Origin: CBDBLK01 sp965243145
Lineage (GTDB): Bacteria; Bdellovibrionota; Bacteriovoracia; Bacteriovoracales; Bacteriovoracaceae
DNA: 64,000 bases
Reading direction: 5' to 3'
Assembly: GCA_965243145.1 (NCBI GenBank)
Contig: CBDEUB010000002.1
Location: 1,426,001-1,490,000, forward strand
Made by a program: the position numbers and the translations under genes
Notes under the pieces: generated by a model
What the model saw: the letters and a program-made list of their open reading frames with translations, nothing else
What the model was told of the DNA's origin: nothing
Databases searched by the model: none
Part shown: positions 33,637 to 43,532 of the stretch, in pieces
Layout: every line of letters starts with the position of its first letter
Position numbering within the stretch: the first letter of the stretch is position 1

Positions 33637-34311
33637 TCAAAATTGAACCGTCAGCGAAAGGCGGCCTGGGCCAGGTTCAACGCCATGCTCATTAACAAAC
33701 TCGGTGAATAATTCCAGCGCTTTACGGCCGCGGGAAGTGCCTCCCGCCACCATGCCTTGGCGAATCTGCGCAATAAGCTGCCTGTGAAGCCGATGTGCTT
33801 CCTTGGAGGCAAAAAATGGTTTGGCCAAATGATTAAGTCCCACATATCCCACGAAGAGAGCACCCAGGCCCAAAAAAGATGCCTGCAATCTGGAGAGTTT
33901 ACTCATGAGGTGAGCAAATCCCGTTATTCCGGCCGTCACTCCAATCACTCCCACCGTAAAGATAAGGCCCTCTTTGGCCGTCTCTCCCAAAGTTTGTTCG
34001 TGCGTAGGGGTCAAAAAAGGCCCCCCCTCCCCCATTTCACGGGACAAATCAATCACAAAACGGTGTAAATCCACCTTCTTCACTTCGGCCACCGGACGGC
34101 AACTGAGACCTTGGGTGGCAAGTTTGGCGGCCCCATTCCCATCTTCATCGCCGAGGCCACAGGCGCGAATCAAAAAGTTCCCCTTCGCTCCACCACCCAA
34201 ATCCTCCAGGCCATAGAAACCGGGAATTTCATCGACCAGTGAACCTTGGGCCTGGGTACAGATGCCCGTAATGATAAAGACCGTGGCCAATAATGTTTTT
34301 AAAAAATTCAT
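33637..34311 (-). CDS. exported protein of unknown function
   Basis: 224 residues from ATG 34311, with GGGAG upstream. Signal peptide (LKTLLATVFIITGICTQAQG), a soluble head with two cysteines (IRACGLGDEDGNG and LSCRPVAEV), then two hydrophobic segments (LIFTVGVIGVTAGITGFAHL and LQASFLGLGALFVGYVGL) and a basic C-terminal helix. The layout of exported head plus helical anchor recalls the four-cysteine paralogs at 24-27 kb, but sequence similarity is too weak to call homology. It is followed on the same strand by the iron operon, with the promoter between. Confidence 0.6.
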   Translation of the reverse strand: MNFLKTLLATVFIITGICTQAQGSLVDEIPGFYGLEDLGGGAKGNFLIRACGLGDEDGNGAAKLATQGLSCRPVAEVKKVDLHRFVIDLSREMGEGGPFLTPTHEQTLGETAKEGLIFTVGVIGVTAGITGFAHLMSKLSRLQASFLGLGALFVGYVGLNHLAKPFFASKEAHRLHRQLIAQIRQGMVAGGTSRGRKALELFTEFVNEHGVEPGPGRLSLTVQF

Positions 34312-34448
34312 AGGTGGACTCCCTGAGTGATTAGTTAGGCATAAAAATAGCACTGGCCCGTTCAAGTTAGCAAATGACGATTATACTGATTAGAAAAAGT
34401 CAGTTTTTACTATTTAAGTTTTCAATAGATAAACCCGATCAGACACTT

Positions 34449-36362
34449 ATGCTCAAAAAAGTTTTATTCCTTTGCCTGACTGTCTTTCCACTAGAGGCCC
34501 TGGCCCAAACGGAGGATGGGCAACCAGAAGAGTCTTGTGAAAATAAACGGGCAGAACTCGAGGCCTTAGGCATTTTTAGGTCATTAGAGGATGCTCCCCT
34601 GGATACCCCCTTGCTCTACAGTCCTCTAGGCCGTCTGTGCGAGGGTGAATTGGCGGCAGTGATCGGAGATTGGGAAAATGCTCTCAAATCCGATGTGAAC
34701 AATCGCTGGAGTAAAACACTCCAAAGGCTTAACAAAGAACGGGAACTGGGGTGCTACCTCAAACATGCCGGCGGTTCTTCCGAAATAAAAACTCTACCCC
34801 AGGAAGCAATTTCGGAGAGGGTGACAGAGTACCTGGATCTGATTTATCAGTGTGAAGCGCTAATAGCAATCAGTGGCCACAGCGACTTCAGCGACCAGGA
34901 TGTTCGCAGCAAAAGTTCTCAAGAAGTCAGGTCTATCACTCAAGGCCTAGACAACTGTACCAACCATCCCAACCCGGCCCAATGTATGGCCATACAGCAA
35001 GGCCAGCAGGGAATATTGGGGGCGCAATTGAGTTGTAGGCACCACGGGGTGGAAACCCAGGATTATTCTGCTTGTAAGAAAATTGTCCGCACAATTGACG
35101 GATTTTTTATCGCCAAACAGGCGAATAAAAATATTCAACAGCTTAGGGCCACCGACCTCCAACAAGAAGAACAAATGAAATTGCAACAAAAGGCCAGGTC
35201 GGGAGCAGGGGTTAGTAATAAGGACGCTTTGGGAGCACAAAAATCTGGTATTGCCCAGCAATCCAAATTGGCCTACGAAAGGGCCGCTTTGGATGGTGCC
35301 CAATTGGCCACCATTACCGCCATGTATAATTCCATGCCGGACAAAGAGAGTTTGTATGATGAATGTAAAAAGGCCCAGGTTTTTGAAAATGTCAACCAGT
35401 TAGTGAGCAGATATTCCCTCGATATTCCCCAACTCTACGATTCTTCCGATAAAGTTTGCCACAAAGTTATAAGTCAGTACGCTGGCCATGCTTTGCTTTT
35501 AAATCAGGAGGCCAAAGATGGCATTAAATTGGTGCTCGCCAAATCGGCCCTCGGAGCGGTTGAAAATGTGGCCAAGGGAAAGCTGTTGGCCAAACAGGCA
35601 GACCGCGTTCAGGATGCCATAGACGGCATTCAGGAGAGGGAAAAACCGGATTTTCAACAGCATTTCGCCAATCCGGAGACTTTCAAAAGATGTGATGTAG
35701 ACCCGTCCTCCGACGGATGTCCCCGCGGCGGTGAGGCCAGTACAAAAACTCACGACGCCATTCAGACCCAATTTTCTTTTGGGGCCGCCGAGGGTAATGC
35801 CTCCAGTGGCCAACTCAACCAGGATTCCACGGGGGGAGACAATTCCGTCACCGGCAATCCCCGCAATCGCAAAGTTCTCCCCAACAGAATCGGCCAAGTT
35901 GCAGGTTCCGGCGGTGGTGGAGGTGGCGGGTTTGTCGATACTCCTCCGCCTCCGGGAAGAATGAAGAGGTCTAGTGCCGGAGGTGGCGGCGGTGGAGGCG
36001 GTGGAGGTGGCGCTGGTGGGGCCTCTCTGGCGCGCGATGGCGGTGGCCCCTCTGGTGGTGGAGGTGCTCAAGGGGGAGGCAGTGCCGGCAATAAAGATGT
36101 CAAACTCAAATTTAGCGGTTCCGGTGGGGGTTCTCTAAAATTGGCCGGTGGAGGGTTTCAACAGGGAAAGAAACCCAAATCGTCCGCCAATCCGTTTGAC
36201 AAATTATTCGGCAAGAAAAAAGGCAAGAAGAAAAATGGAAACGATGTTTTGGATTTCAAAAAAATCGGTACAAAAGAAAAATCCATTTTTACCATGCTTT
36301 CCAGTCGTTACGGTGCAGTAGTCAAAAACAAACGCTTGCTCAAGTACGAAATTCGCCTGTAA
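34449..36362 (+). CDS. large exported protein with glycine-rich region, unknown
   Basis: 637 residues from ATG 34449, which starts a signal peptide (LKKVLFLCLTVFPLEALA); an ATG at 34374 in the same frame would place 25 residues before it. The N-terminal 400 residues are helical with scattered cysteines. Residues from about 495 to 590 are glycine-rich, with a run of eleven Gly encoded by GGN triplets, which may vary in length. A basic stretch (KKKGKKKNGN) and the C-terminal SIFTMLSSRYGAVVKNKRL follow. The end resembles that of the 48898 gene (LWEVITQRYFRSGYKRL). Function unknown; no family recognised. Confidence 0.7.
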   Translation: MLKKVLFLCLTVFPLEALAQTEDGQPEESCENKRAELEALGIFRSLEDAPLDTPLLYSPLGRLCEGELAAVIGDWENALKSDVNNRWSKTLQRLNKERELGCYLKHAGGSSEIKTLPQEAISERVTEYLDLIYQCEALIAISGHSDFSDQDVRSKSSQEVRSITQGLDNCTNHPNPAQCMAIQQGQQGILGAQLSCRHHGVETQDYSACKKIVRTIDGFFIAKQANKNIQQLRATDLQQEEQMKLQQKARSGAGVSNKDALGAQKSGIAQQSKLAYERAALDGAQLATITAMYNSMPDKESLYDECKKAQVFENVNQLVSRYSLDIPQLYDSSDKVCHKVISQYAGHALLLNQEAKDGIKLVLAKSALGAVENVAKGKLLAKQADRVQDAIDGIQEREKPDFQQHFANPETFKRCDVDPSSDGCPRGGEASTKTHDAIQTQFSFGAAEGNASSGQLNQDSTGGDNSVTGNPRNRKVLPNRIGQVAGSGGGGGGGFVDTPPPPGRMKRSSAGGGGGGGGGGGAGGASLARDGGGPSGGGGAQGGGSAGNKDVKLKFSGSGGGSLKLAGGGFQQGKKPKSSANPFDKLFGKKKGKKKNGNDVLDFKKIGTKEKSIFTMLSSRYGAVVKNKRLLKYEIRL

Positions 36363-36371
36363 AGTAGTCCC

Positions 36372-37142
36372 ATGAGCATTGCACGAAGTGAACTGGAACA
36401 ATTCCTCAACCAACTTTTAAGGCCCGAAGAATTTCCCGACTATGGCCCCAACGGTTTGCAAATTGAAGGAGTGGCCCAAATCGACAAAGTTGCCTTTGCC
36501 GTCTCGGCCACCCGCCATTCCATCGAACGGGCCATAAAACACCAGGCCCAGGCCCTGATCGTCCACCATGGAATTTTCTGGAAATTTCACGGGGCACGGC
36601 CCTTGACTGGCCCTTTTGGCCGCCGTGTTCTTCCTCTGGTCAAGGCCGGAATAAATCTCTTTGGTTATCATTTGCCCCTCGATGCCCACCCTCAAGTGGG
36701 CAACGCTGCCGGTATCGCCAAAGCACTTCAACTGACAAAGATAAGGCCTTTTGGAGATTACCAAGGCGTTTCAACGGGCCTTCAGGGACAATTTAAAAAT
36801 CCCATTTTGCCTCAAAAACTCAAAGAGCAATTGGAAAATTTGCTCGACCACCCGGTGTTAATCGCCTGCCCCGATTTTTCAGTGCCATTGGAGAACTTGG
36901 GCATTATCACGGGTGGGGCCAATTCCGACTGGGTATTGGCCAAACGAGAGGGATTGAGTGCTTATTTAACCGGAGAAATGAGCGAACACGATTGGCACGA
37001 AAGCCAGGAAGCGGGGGTGACGATGTTGGCCGGAGGACACAATGCCACTGAACAATTTGGCGTTTTGCAACTTCAAGAATTGATAACCCAAACTTTCCCC
37101 AGCGTCGAGAGCGTTTTTATTTCCTCGGAAAATCCGGCCTGA
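36372..37142 (+). CDS. Nif3-like dinuclear metal centre protein
   Basis: 256 residues of the YbgI/Nif3 family. Conserved parts: DYGPNGLQIEG near residue 25, LIVHHGIFWKFHGARPLTG (two metal-binding His) near 63, GYHLPLDAHPQVGNA near 98, and the C-terminal GITGGANSD-like and MLAGGHNATEQFGV with the remaining metal ligands. The family forms hexameric rings with a two-metal site; the true substrate is uncertain despite the GTP cyclohydrolase label. It starts nine bases after the preceding stop, probably in the same transcript. Confidence 0.88.
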   Translation: MSIARSELEQFLNQLLRPEEFPDYGPNGLQIEGVAQIDKVAFAVSATRHSIERAIKHQAQALIVHHGIFWKFHGARPLTGPFGRRVLPLVKAGINLFGYHLPLDAHPQVGNAAGIAKALQLTKIRPFGDYQGVSTGLQGQFKNPILPQKLKEQLENLLDHPVLIACPDFSVPLENLGIITGGANSDWVLAKREGLSAYLTGEMSEHDWHESQEAGVTMLAGGHNATEQFGVLQLQELITQTFPSVESVFISSENPA

Positions 37143-37153
37143 CTCTCTTCAGA

Positions 37154-38347
37154 TTAGAGTTTTTGTGTCCCTGAAAACCTTAAATGCAGTTTCTGGGAAA
37201 CCCACGAAGTTCCCCGGGAAATTTTAAAAAATTCCGGACATTCGACAGTCGGGTTGCCATGGGGAAAAGTTTTTTTGCCTTCACGGTATTCAAGACAAGT
37301 TTTGGCATACAGGTTCAAATATTCGGGCAAGTGTTTGGCCAAATGGCCAACTACGGTTTTCTTGAGGTGGTGATTTGGAGAGGCGAAAATTTTACCTTCC
37401 AGAGGGTCTTGTTTTTGTAATGCCTTGAGAAGAACGGCCTTCCTCTCGAAATTTTGGCCGATGCGGGCGAGCACATTCCAGGACTGATTGAAAGTCTCTC
37501 CGACCAGAGGGCCACGCAAAAGATAGAGGGTATAAAAGAAATCGCTCTCGGCAGAATTGAGGGCCTTGCGGACATTTAAAATTTTGTGCAAAACCATCTG
37601 TCGGCGCGGAATCTCCGCAAAGAGGGCCTGTTTAAGCTGGGGCAGAAAGGCCTGCCAACATTTTTCATGCATAAAGTCCGCCAGGCGTTGGCGGATTTGC
37701 ACATCACTGAGAGAGGATTTTGTTTTTCCAGGTTTAATAAAGGGACTAAAATCGCTCAAGAGTTTTTGGTGTAATTGGCCAGCGACCAGGGGACGCTTGC
37801 AATAAAAACTGGACACGGGATGGCGGACGACATCCTTTAAAAAATTCCAAACCGGATAGGATGGAGACAAGTTGTGAATGGCCAAAGAAAACTGAAAACC
37901 GATTTCTGGGTCTTGGGCCGAAGTACGCCAAAACCGTTCGGCCCTTTTGGCGCAATCTTGGAATTTTTCGCTCTTGAGACAGTGACGCACATAATGCGTC
38001 ATATAATTGCCGTATTTGACTTGAAAGAACTCGTCGTCTCGCAATGCTGGCCAATGGGCGATTTTACGGAGAAGGGTATAGCTATCGAGCGTAAAATTCT
38101 GCGAGCGCAAATGAAATTCAATAAATCCAATGGCCATACCCTGGACTAATTCCACCCAGTGTTTATTGCGCTGGCCAGGTCGCACATCGTGAGCGTGCTT
38201 CAAAAATTCCCAATAGCTTTTTTGCTCACTGAGAATTTCCAAATCTTGGAGAGAATATTTTTCCGAGGCGGCGAAGACGAGAGAAAAGTTTGGCCAAGTT
38301 ATGGCCCAAACAAGAAGAATTGCAAATCTTTGGCCTCTTCTCTTCAC
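37154..38347 (-). CDS. exported helical protein of unknown function
   Basis: 397 residues from GTG 38347. The signal peptide (FAILLVWAITWPNFSLVFA) is followed by an all-helical mature part with repeated aromatic-rich helices, such as YSLQDLEILSEQKSYWEFLK and QVKYGNYMTHYVRHCLKSEK. This may be a TPR-like solenoid, but no clear repeat length is seen. Several Cys occur in the middle. No family recognised. It converges on the Nif3-like gene with 11 bases between stops and diverges from putA. Confidence 0.6.
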   Translation of the reverse strand: MKRRGQRFAILLVWAITWPNFSLVFAASEKYSLQDLEILSEQKSYWEFLKHAHDVRPGQRNKHWVELVQGMAIGFIEFHLRSQNFTLDSYTLLRKIAHWPALRDDEFFQVKYGNYMTHYVRHCLKSEKFQDCAKRAERFWRTSAQDPEIGFQFSLAIHNLSPSYPVWNFLKDVVRHPVSSFYCKRPLVAGQLHQKLLSDFSPFIKPGKTKSSLSDVQIRQRLADFMHEKCWQAFLPQLKQALFAEIPRRQMVLHKILNVRKALNSAESDFFYTLYLLRGPLVGETFNQSWNVLARIGQNFERKAVLLKALQKQDPLEGKIFASPNHHLKKTVVGHLAKHLPEYLNLYAKTCLEYREGKKTFPHGNPTVECPEFFKISRGTSWVSQKLHLRFSGTQKL

Positions 38348-38460
38348 TTTTCAATTTTAAGAGAGGGCCTCTCGGGCGTCAATAAATCCTTCAAGCACCG
38401 ATCTTGATGCTTGGCAAAATAGATTTACTTCGCACTCTTTCCATGGGATAAGGCCTAGAG

Positions 38461-41400
38461 ATGAAAACACCTCAAAATCTGCCAATCATTTTCCCACGGG
38501 TTGGCCACAAGACAATTCCCCTTGGCCCCTCTGGCAAGGCCAACGAGTGGAGAATTTTCTTTTACCCCGAATTTGAGACACATATTTTTGAGCGGGAAGG
38601 CCCAAGTGGCCTCCACACTGATGCCCTAAGAGAACTCCAACTTTATACCAGCGCCAAGGCCTGTCTGGAGTTTCAAAGTTTTCACCAACAAATTGTTTGG
38701 CAAGGCACCCCTTTTACCATGGCCATCTTTTATCCCGAAAAGGAGATTCGCCTCTACTCTCCGCGCTTGGGGTGGGAGTTGTTTCTCACCCAGCAAATGA
38801 ACGCTCACCCCCAAGTGTGTTCAGATATGGCCCAAGACGATGCCCTTCGAGAGTTTCAAAACCATGTTGCAAAGACGGTGCAACTCTCCCCGCGCCAATT
38901 CCCCTCCCTGTATCAGGTGGCCACCCTCAAGGGAGAATTGCCCGACCTCTTGGCCTTAAACGACCACCGTTTGGAAGAAGAGACTTCCAAACTGGTGGGC
39001 CAGCTTAGACAACGATTGGAGGAATACCGTCCGAGTTGGTTTGAATGGCTGAGCGATTTTGGCCTCAATTTAACCGCTCAAATAACAACTTTGAGGATTC
39101 ACTTACTCAAGTTTTTGGCCATTCTTCCCAGTCTCGACCACGATCGGGAAGGCCACGAAGTCAAGCGCATCTTATTGGAATCCTTCAGGCGTTTGTTGAG
39201 AGACGATCAAAAGATGAAGGCAACGGAAAAATTTGGCAAAGAAGAATTTTTGCCGGCATGGTTGGTTTGGGCAATACGGGCCGGTATCAAGGCCGTGGGT
39301 TTTGTTCCCGCCACCCCTCTAGCGTGGTTGGTGCGCTTTAAAGTGCGTTTTATGGCCAAACGGTTTATCGCCGGGGAATCCATCGGCCAAGTGAAATCCA
39401 GCTTTGCCAAACTTTTTTCCAGCGGGAGGGATGTCACCCTGGATCAACTGGGAGAATGGGTGGTTTCAGAGCGCGAAGCGGATCATTATTGCCAGCAAGT
39501 CATAGACATCATTTCTGGCCTCGGCCAGTACATTCCCCAAGGTGCGCGCAATGCCGCCAAAATTAACCGCGCTCACATTTCTATCAAGGTCAGCGCCTTG
39601 GGCAATGATTTCAGGCCTTATGCCGAAGAGGAAACTTATTCACAAGTGGCCCCGAGGCTAAAAAAAATTCTCTTGGAGGCCAAAAAACAGCAAGTTTTTA
39701 TCAACATAGATGCCGAACATTACGATTACCGCGATACGGTCTTTAATATTTATAGAAAAGTTTTGCTTTCTGTTCCGGAGTTAAAGGATTATCAGCAAAC
39801 CGGCATCGTCGTGCAGGCCTATCTCAGGGATGCTTTTCAACATTTGCAAGATATTATCACCCTGGCCAAAGCGAGGAATTTGTGTATGCCGATCCGCTTG
39901 GCCAAAGGTGCTTACTGGGATGCGGAAACTATAGAGGCGGAAGCACACGCTTTCGATGCACCCCAATTTCTCAACAAAGAAGAAACCGACTTGCACTTCC
40001 GGCAGTTGGCCATGTGCATTTTTGAACATTTCCCGCACCTCCAACTGTGCCTGGCATCCCATAATTATGTCGATCATTGCTTTGTTGAGGCCTTGAAAAA
40101 AACCAAGTTTCCCCATTTGCCCCCCATTGAACACCAGTGTTTGCACATGACCTATGAGGCCTTGAGCGTCGGACTTTCCAAAATGAATTGGCCGACTCGC
40201 AATTATGTCCCCGTTGGCAATCTGCTAGTGGGCATGGCCTACTTAGTGAGAAGAATCATGGAAAACTCGAGCCAAGTGGGCGTCCTCCAATTGATGAGGT
40301 CTCACAAAAACCAGTCCCTCTTGCGGCCTCCCGAGGAAATACACCGCCGCAATCTCGAAGAGGGCAAATTGCAACGCGATCCTGCACAACAAAGTTTAAC
40401 CGCAGAATTTTACAATATGGCCCCATTGCGCCTGAGCGTTGTCAGACAGAGGAACGCCGCTTTTTCCGCCCTCGAACACTTCGAGAAAACCGAAATGGGG
40501 AAAAAATATTTGAATACTTTTATACCTTCGGGCGAGTGGAAATCGGTTTTTTGCCCCTCTGATCCCCAAAAACTGGTGGGGGAAATTGTGGAGGCCACAC
40601 TGGACGATGCCGAGCGAGCGTGCACCGCGAGCGAAAAGGCCTACCTCTCGGGAACTTGGGCCAAATCTCACTGGCCAGTGCGGAGTTCAGTGCTCTTGTC
40701 CGCCGCCAACGCCTTGTTGGTCAAGCGCAAATATTTGGCATCCCTGATCATCTATGAAGTCGGCAAATCCATACCCGAGGCCTACGCCGATGTCGATGAG
40801 GCGGTTGACTTTTTGCGCTTTTATGCCCATCAGGAGGGGAAAATTCATTCCAACGGCGACACATTTGCTGGCCGCGGCCCCATTGCCGCCATCACGCCCT
40901 GGAATTTTCCCCTGGCCATTCCCTGTGGCATGGTGGCAGCGGCCTTAGTGGCAGGCAATACGGTCATTTTTAAATCGGCCGAACAAAGTCCGCTCATTGG
41001 GCAAGTTCTCGTCTCGATTTTGCATCAGGCGGGAGTACCAAAAAATGTCTTGATTCACTTGCCGGGGCCTGGTGAGAGCGTGGGGAATTATCTCCTCCAC
41101 TCTCACCGCATAGCGGGGGTGGTTTTCACCGGATCCAAAGACATTGGACGAATGATCATTCAAACCTGCTTGTCGCGCTTTGTTCACAATAAACTTTTCA
41201 ATAAGCATCTTCCGGTTAGAGCAATCGCCGAGATGGGAGGCAAAAATGCCGTCATCGTCACCGCCAACGCGGAATTGGACGAGACTGTAACGGGACTTTT
41301 AAATTCGATCTTCGGGCACGCCGGACAGAAATGCTCGGCAGCAAGTCGGATTTTGGTTGACAACACTGTCAAAGAACGACTGGTCGAACGGTTGAGAGAG

Positions 41401-42699
41401 GCCTGTTACGGACTCAAAGTGTGCGAGGCCTTTTACCCGGCCTGTGCGATCAATCCGGTAGTGAGTGGTGAAGATCAAAACAGGCTTAAACGGCAAATTG
41501 CCCAGGCCGCAGAAGAGGCCTTGACCTGTGGAGGAAAAGTCATCGTCGATCGATCCCGGGAAAGTTTGCCTGGCCATTGTGTCGGCCCAGTTTTAATCGA
41601 ACTTCCCTTTGAACGGGCATTAAGGCCAGAATCTTTTGCCCAAAGAGAACTGTTTGGCCCCATCGCTCATATCGTCGGATTTGATCGGCCAGAACAGGCC
41701 CTCAAACTTTTCAACAGCACGGAGTACGCTCTCACCGGAGGAATTTTTAGTCAATCCCAAGACGAGATAGATTATTATACCCGTTTCATGTTGGCCGGAA
41801 ACATTTATGTCAACCGCAATATTACCGGAGCGCGAGTACACATCGAACCTTTTGGCGGGTTTAAAATGTCGGGAACTGGGCCAAAAGCAGGTGGCAGAGA
41901 CTATCTCCCCAGTTTACACATCAACATTTCTCAAGCGAGAAAGTTGGATCATGGACTGGAAGAAGATTCGGGTGGCGATTCCTTCCACCTTTCAAACCCC
42001 AAATATTCGGATGGCCGCAAGCGGATTTCCGCTTTACTCAAAGGAATACATTTGGTTTTGCAAAGTTTTGAATCTTTTTTTGCAGATGCCGGCGAGGAAG
42101 ACAAAAAACTTTTGGAGCAGTTTGCAGAATGGATGCACAAAAACCTCCTGGCCTTCCTCTACACACACCATCCCAACCGTAAAATCCCCGGACAGTTAAG
42201 CTATAACGACTTGATCCCAGTGGCCGATTGTTGTCTAGTTATAGAGGCCTATCCCCGCCCTTCAATACCCACTTTTTTGCGCGTTCTCGCGGGATTAAGT
42301 GTCGGAGTAGGAGTGACTGTCGCCTCCCGCAATCAAAGCGCCCAAATATGGTGGGGCCGCCTAGTGGCCCTCTTACAACAAGCAAAACTGGGCGTCTCCC
42401 ATTTGAGTGCTCACTTCATTGACGAGAAAAACCTCAAAAAAATTTTAGAACGACAAAGACCAGGTCTGGTTGTGGCCGATGGCCCAACTCTTTTTGTTCA
42501 AAAAGTGGGAAAGTGGTTATCGGAGTTGCCGACACCAGACGGGGCCGAAATGAAAAACGAGAAGATTTTTCGCTTGCTTTGTGACGATGATTTGCCGGCC
42601 AGAGGCGATTTTGAGAGGATTTGCCGGGAATTTATCTGGGTGCGGAGTTTTGCTGTCAATACCATGAGGCACGGTGCTCCCTTGGAGTTGGAAGTGTGA
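38461..42699 (+). CDS. putA: PutA-type proline dehydrogenase / P5C dehydrogenase
   Basis: 1412 residues. Proline is oxidised to glutamate in two steps. The FAD barrel of proline dehydrogenase runs from about 370 to 640, with ISIKVSALGN, RLAKGAYWDAETIEAEA (near 477) and LCLASHNYVDHC. The aldehyde dehydrogenase part runs from about 720 to 1170, with ITPWNFPLAIPCGMVAAALV, the Glu of EMGGKNAVIV and the catalytic Cys of GHAGQKCSAASRI (near 955). The last 220 residues match the C-terminal domain of long PutAs. No ribbon-helix-helix DNA-binding domain is seen at the N-terminus, so it is probably not a repressor. Overlaps proC by four bases. Confidence 0.93.
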   Translation: MKTPQNLPIIFPRVGHKTIPLGPSGKANEWRIFFYPEFETHIFEREGPSGLHTDALRELQLYTSAKACLEFQSFHQQIVWQGTPFTMAIFYPEKEIRLYSPRLGWELFLTQQMNAHPQVCSDMAQDDALREFQNHVAKTVQLSPRQFPSLYQVATLKGELPDLLALNDHRLEEETSKLVGQLRQRLEEYRPSWFEWLSDFGLNLTAQITTLRIHLLKFLAILPSLDHDREGHEVKRILLESFRRLLRDDQKMKATEKFGKEEFLPAWLVWAIRAGIKAVGFVPATPLAWLVRFKVRFMAKRFIAGESIGQVKSSFAKLFSSGRDVTLDQLGEWVVSEREADHYCQQVIDIISGLGQYIPQGARNAAKINRAHISIKVSALGNDFRPYAEEETYSQVAPRLKKILLEAKKQQVFINIDAEHYDYRDTVFNIYRKVLLSVPELKDYQQTGIVVQAYLRDAFQHLQDIITLAKARNLCMPIRLAKGAYWDAETIEAEAHAFDAPQFLNKEETDLHFRQLAMCIFEHFPHLQLCLASHNYVDHCFVEALKKTKFPHLPPIEHQCLHMTYEALSVGLSKMNWPTRNYVPVGNLLVGMAYLVRRIMENSSQVGVLQLMRSHKNQSLLRPPEEIHRRNLEEGKLQRDPAQQSLTAEFYNMAPLRLSVVRQRNAAFSALEHFEKTEMGKKYLNTFIPSGEWKSVFCPSDPQKLVGEIVEATLDDAERACTASEKAYLSGTWAKSHWPVRSSVLLSAANALLVKRKYLASLIIYEVGKSIPEAYADVDEAVDFLRFYAHQEGKIHSNGDTFAGRGPIAAITPWNFPLAIPCGMVAAALVAGNTVIFKSAEQSPLIGQVLVSILHQAGVPKNVLIHLPGPGESVGNYLLHSHRIAGVVFTGSKDIGRMIIQTCLSRFVHNKLFNKHLPVRAIAEMGGKNAVIVTANAELDETVTGLLNSIFGHAGQKCSAASRILVDNTVKERLVERLREACYGLKVCEAFYPACAINPVVSGEDQNRLKRQIAQAAEEALTCGGKVIVDRSRESLPGHCVGPVLIELPFERALRPESFAQRELFGPIAHIVGFDRPEQALKLFNSTEYALTGGIFSQSQDEIDYYTRFMLAGNIYVNRNITGARVHIEPFGGFKMSGTGPKAGGRDYLPSLHINISQARKLDHGLEEDSGGDSFHLSNPKYSDGRKRISALLKGIHLVLQSFESFFADAGEEDKKLLEQFAEWMHKNLLAFLYTHHPNRKIPGQLSYNDLIPVADCCLVIEAYPRPSIPTFLRVLAGLSVGVGVTVASRNQSAQIWWGRLVALLQQAKLGVSHLSAHFIDEKNLKKILERQRPGLVVADGPTLFVQKVGKWLSELPTPDGAEMKNEKIFRLLCDDDLPARGDFERICREFIWVRSFAVNTMRHGAPLELEV

Positions 42700-43532
42700 A
42701 TATTTTAAGTTTGGGAGCAGGGGCCATGGCCCGCGCTCTACTTCTGCCCATGTACCAGAAGGCCGCACGGCAAGGGCATATCCACTTCCATGCCTATTCT
42801 CCGGGCCAAGTGCGAGCGAAAGAATTGGCCAGCGAGATAAAAGGGAAGGCCCTTCCCGATTTAAAGGATGTGGAGACTTTGCGGAATCAGGACTATTATT
42901 TTGTCTGTTGTAAACCCCAGCAATTTCCCGTTTTGGCCTCCCAATTGCGGGGGCGACTCAATCCGTACGCCACCGTGGTAAGCATTTTGGCGGGGACTTC
43001 CCTGCGCACTCTCAGTCAAGGCCTTGAACACTCCAAGGTCGTCCGCCTTATGCCCAATACACCCGCAATAGTACAAGCGGGAGTTATTCTTTTCCTGTCC
43101 GGGCCAAAAGTTGAAAATAAATCAAAAGAACAACTTTTGAGAGCGTTATCCAGAGCGGGAAAAGTTTTTGAAGTGAAAGGTGAAGATCAACTCGACCGCG
43201 TGACCGGATACACGGGTTCGGGGCCGGCCTATCTCTTTGAATTGGCCCGAATTTTAAGCGTTCATTTGCAATCGAGTTGTTCTCTTTCAATAGCGGAGGC
43301 GCAGAAATTAATGATCGACCTTTTTTGGGGAGCGGCCAAAATGATGAAAGAATCTTCATTTTCACCCGAACAACTGCGCATCCAAGTGACTTCTCCCGGT
43401 GGAGTCACTGCTGAGGCCCTAAAAATCTTGCAAGAGGGACAATGGGAAAATCTTTTTCAACAAGCCCTAGAGGCCAACTACCGACGGGCCAAAGAATTGG
43501 CCGAAGGCCAAGAAGGTGATGCTTTACCATGA
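42696..43532 (+). CDS. proC: pyrroline-5-carboxylate reductase
   Basis: 278 residues from GTG 42696, which overlaps the putA stop (GTGA). The N-terminus NILSLGAGAMARALL is the dinucleotide motif, and VVRLMPNTPAIVQAGV near 115, VTGYTGSGPAYLFELA near 170 and VTSPGGVTAEALKIL near 235 are ProC hallmarks. It reduces P5C to proline with NAD(P)H in the cytoplasm. Having it in one transcript with proline-degrading PutA is unusual, since the two act in opposite directions. Confidence 0.93.
   Translation: MNILSLGAGAMARALLLPMYQKAARQGHIHFHAYSPGQVRAKELASEIKGKALPDLKDVETLRNQDYYFVCCKPQQFPVLASQLRGRLNPYATVVSILAGTSLRTLSQGLEHSKVVRLMPNTPAIVQAGVILFLSGPKVENKSKEQLLRALSRAGKVFEVKGEDQLDRVTGYTGSGPAYLFELARILSVHLQSSCSLSIAEAQKLMIDLFWGAAKMMKESSFSPEQLRIQVTSPGGVTAEALKILQEGQWENLFQQALEANYRRAKELAEGQEGDALP

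Noticed and set aside
35900..36080. GGN triplet tract as a possible CRISPR or satellite
   Set aside because: It is an in-frame glycine-rich stretch of the 34449 gene without spacers or fixed unit length.
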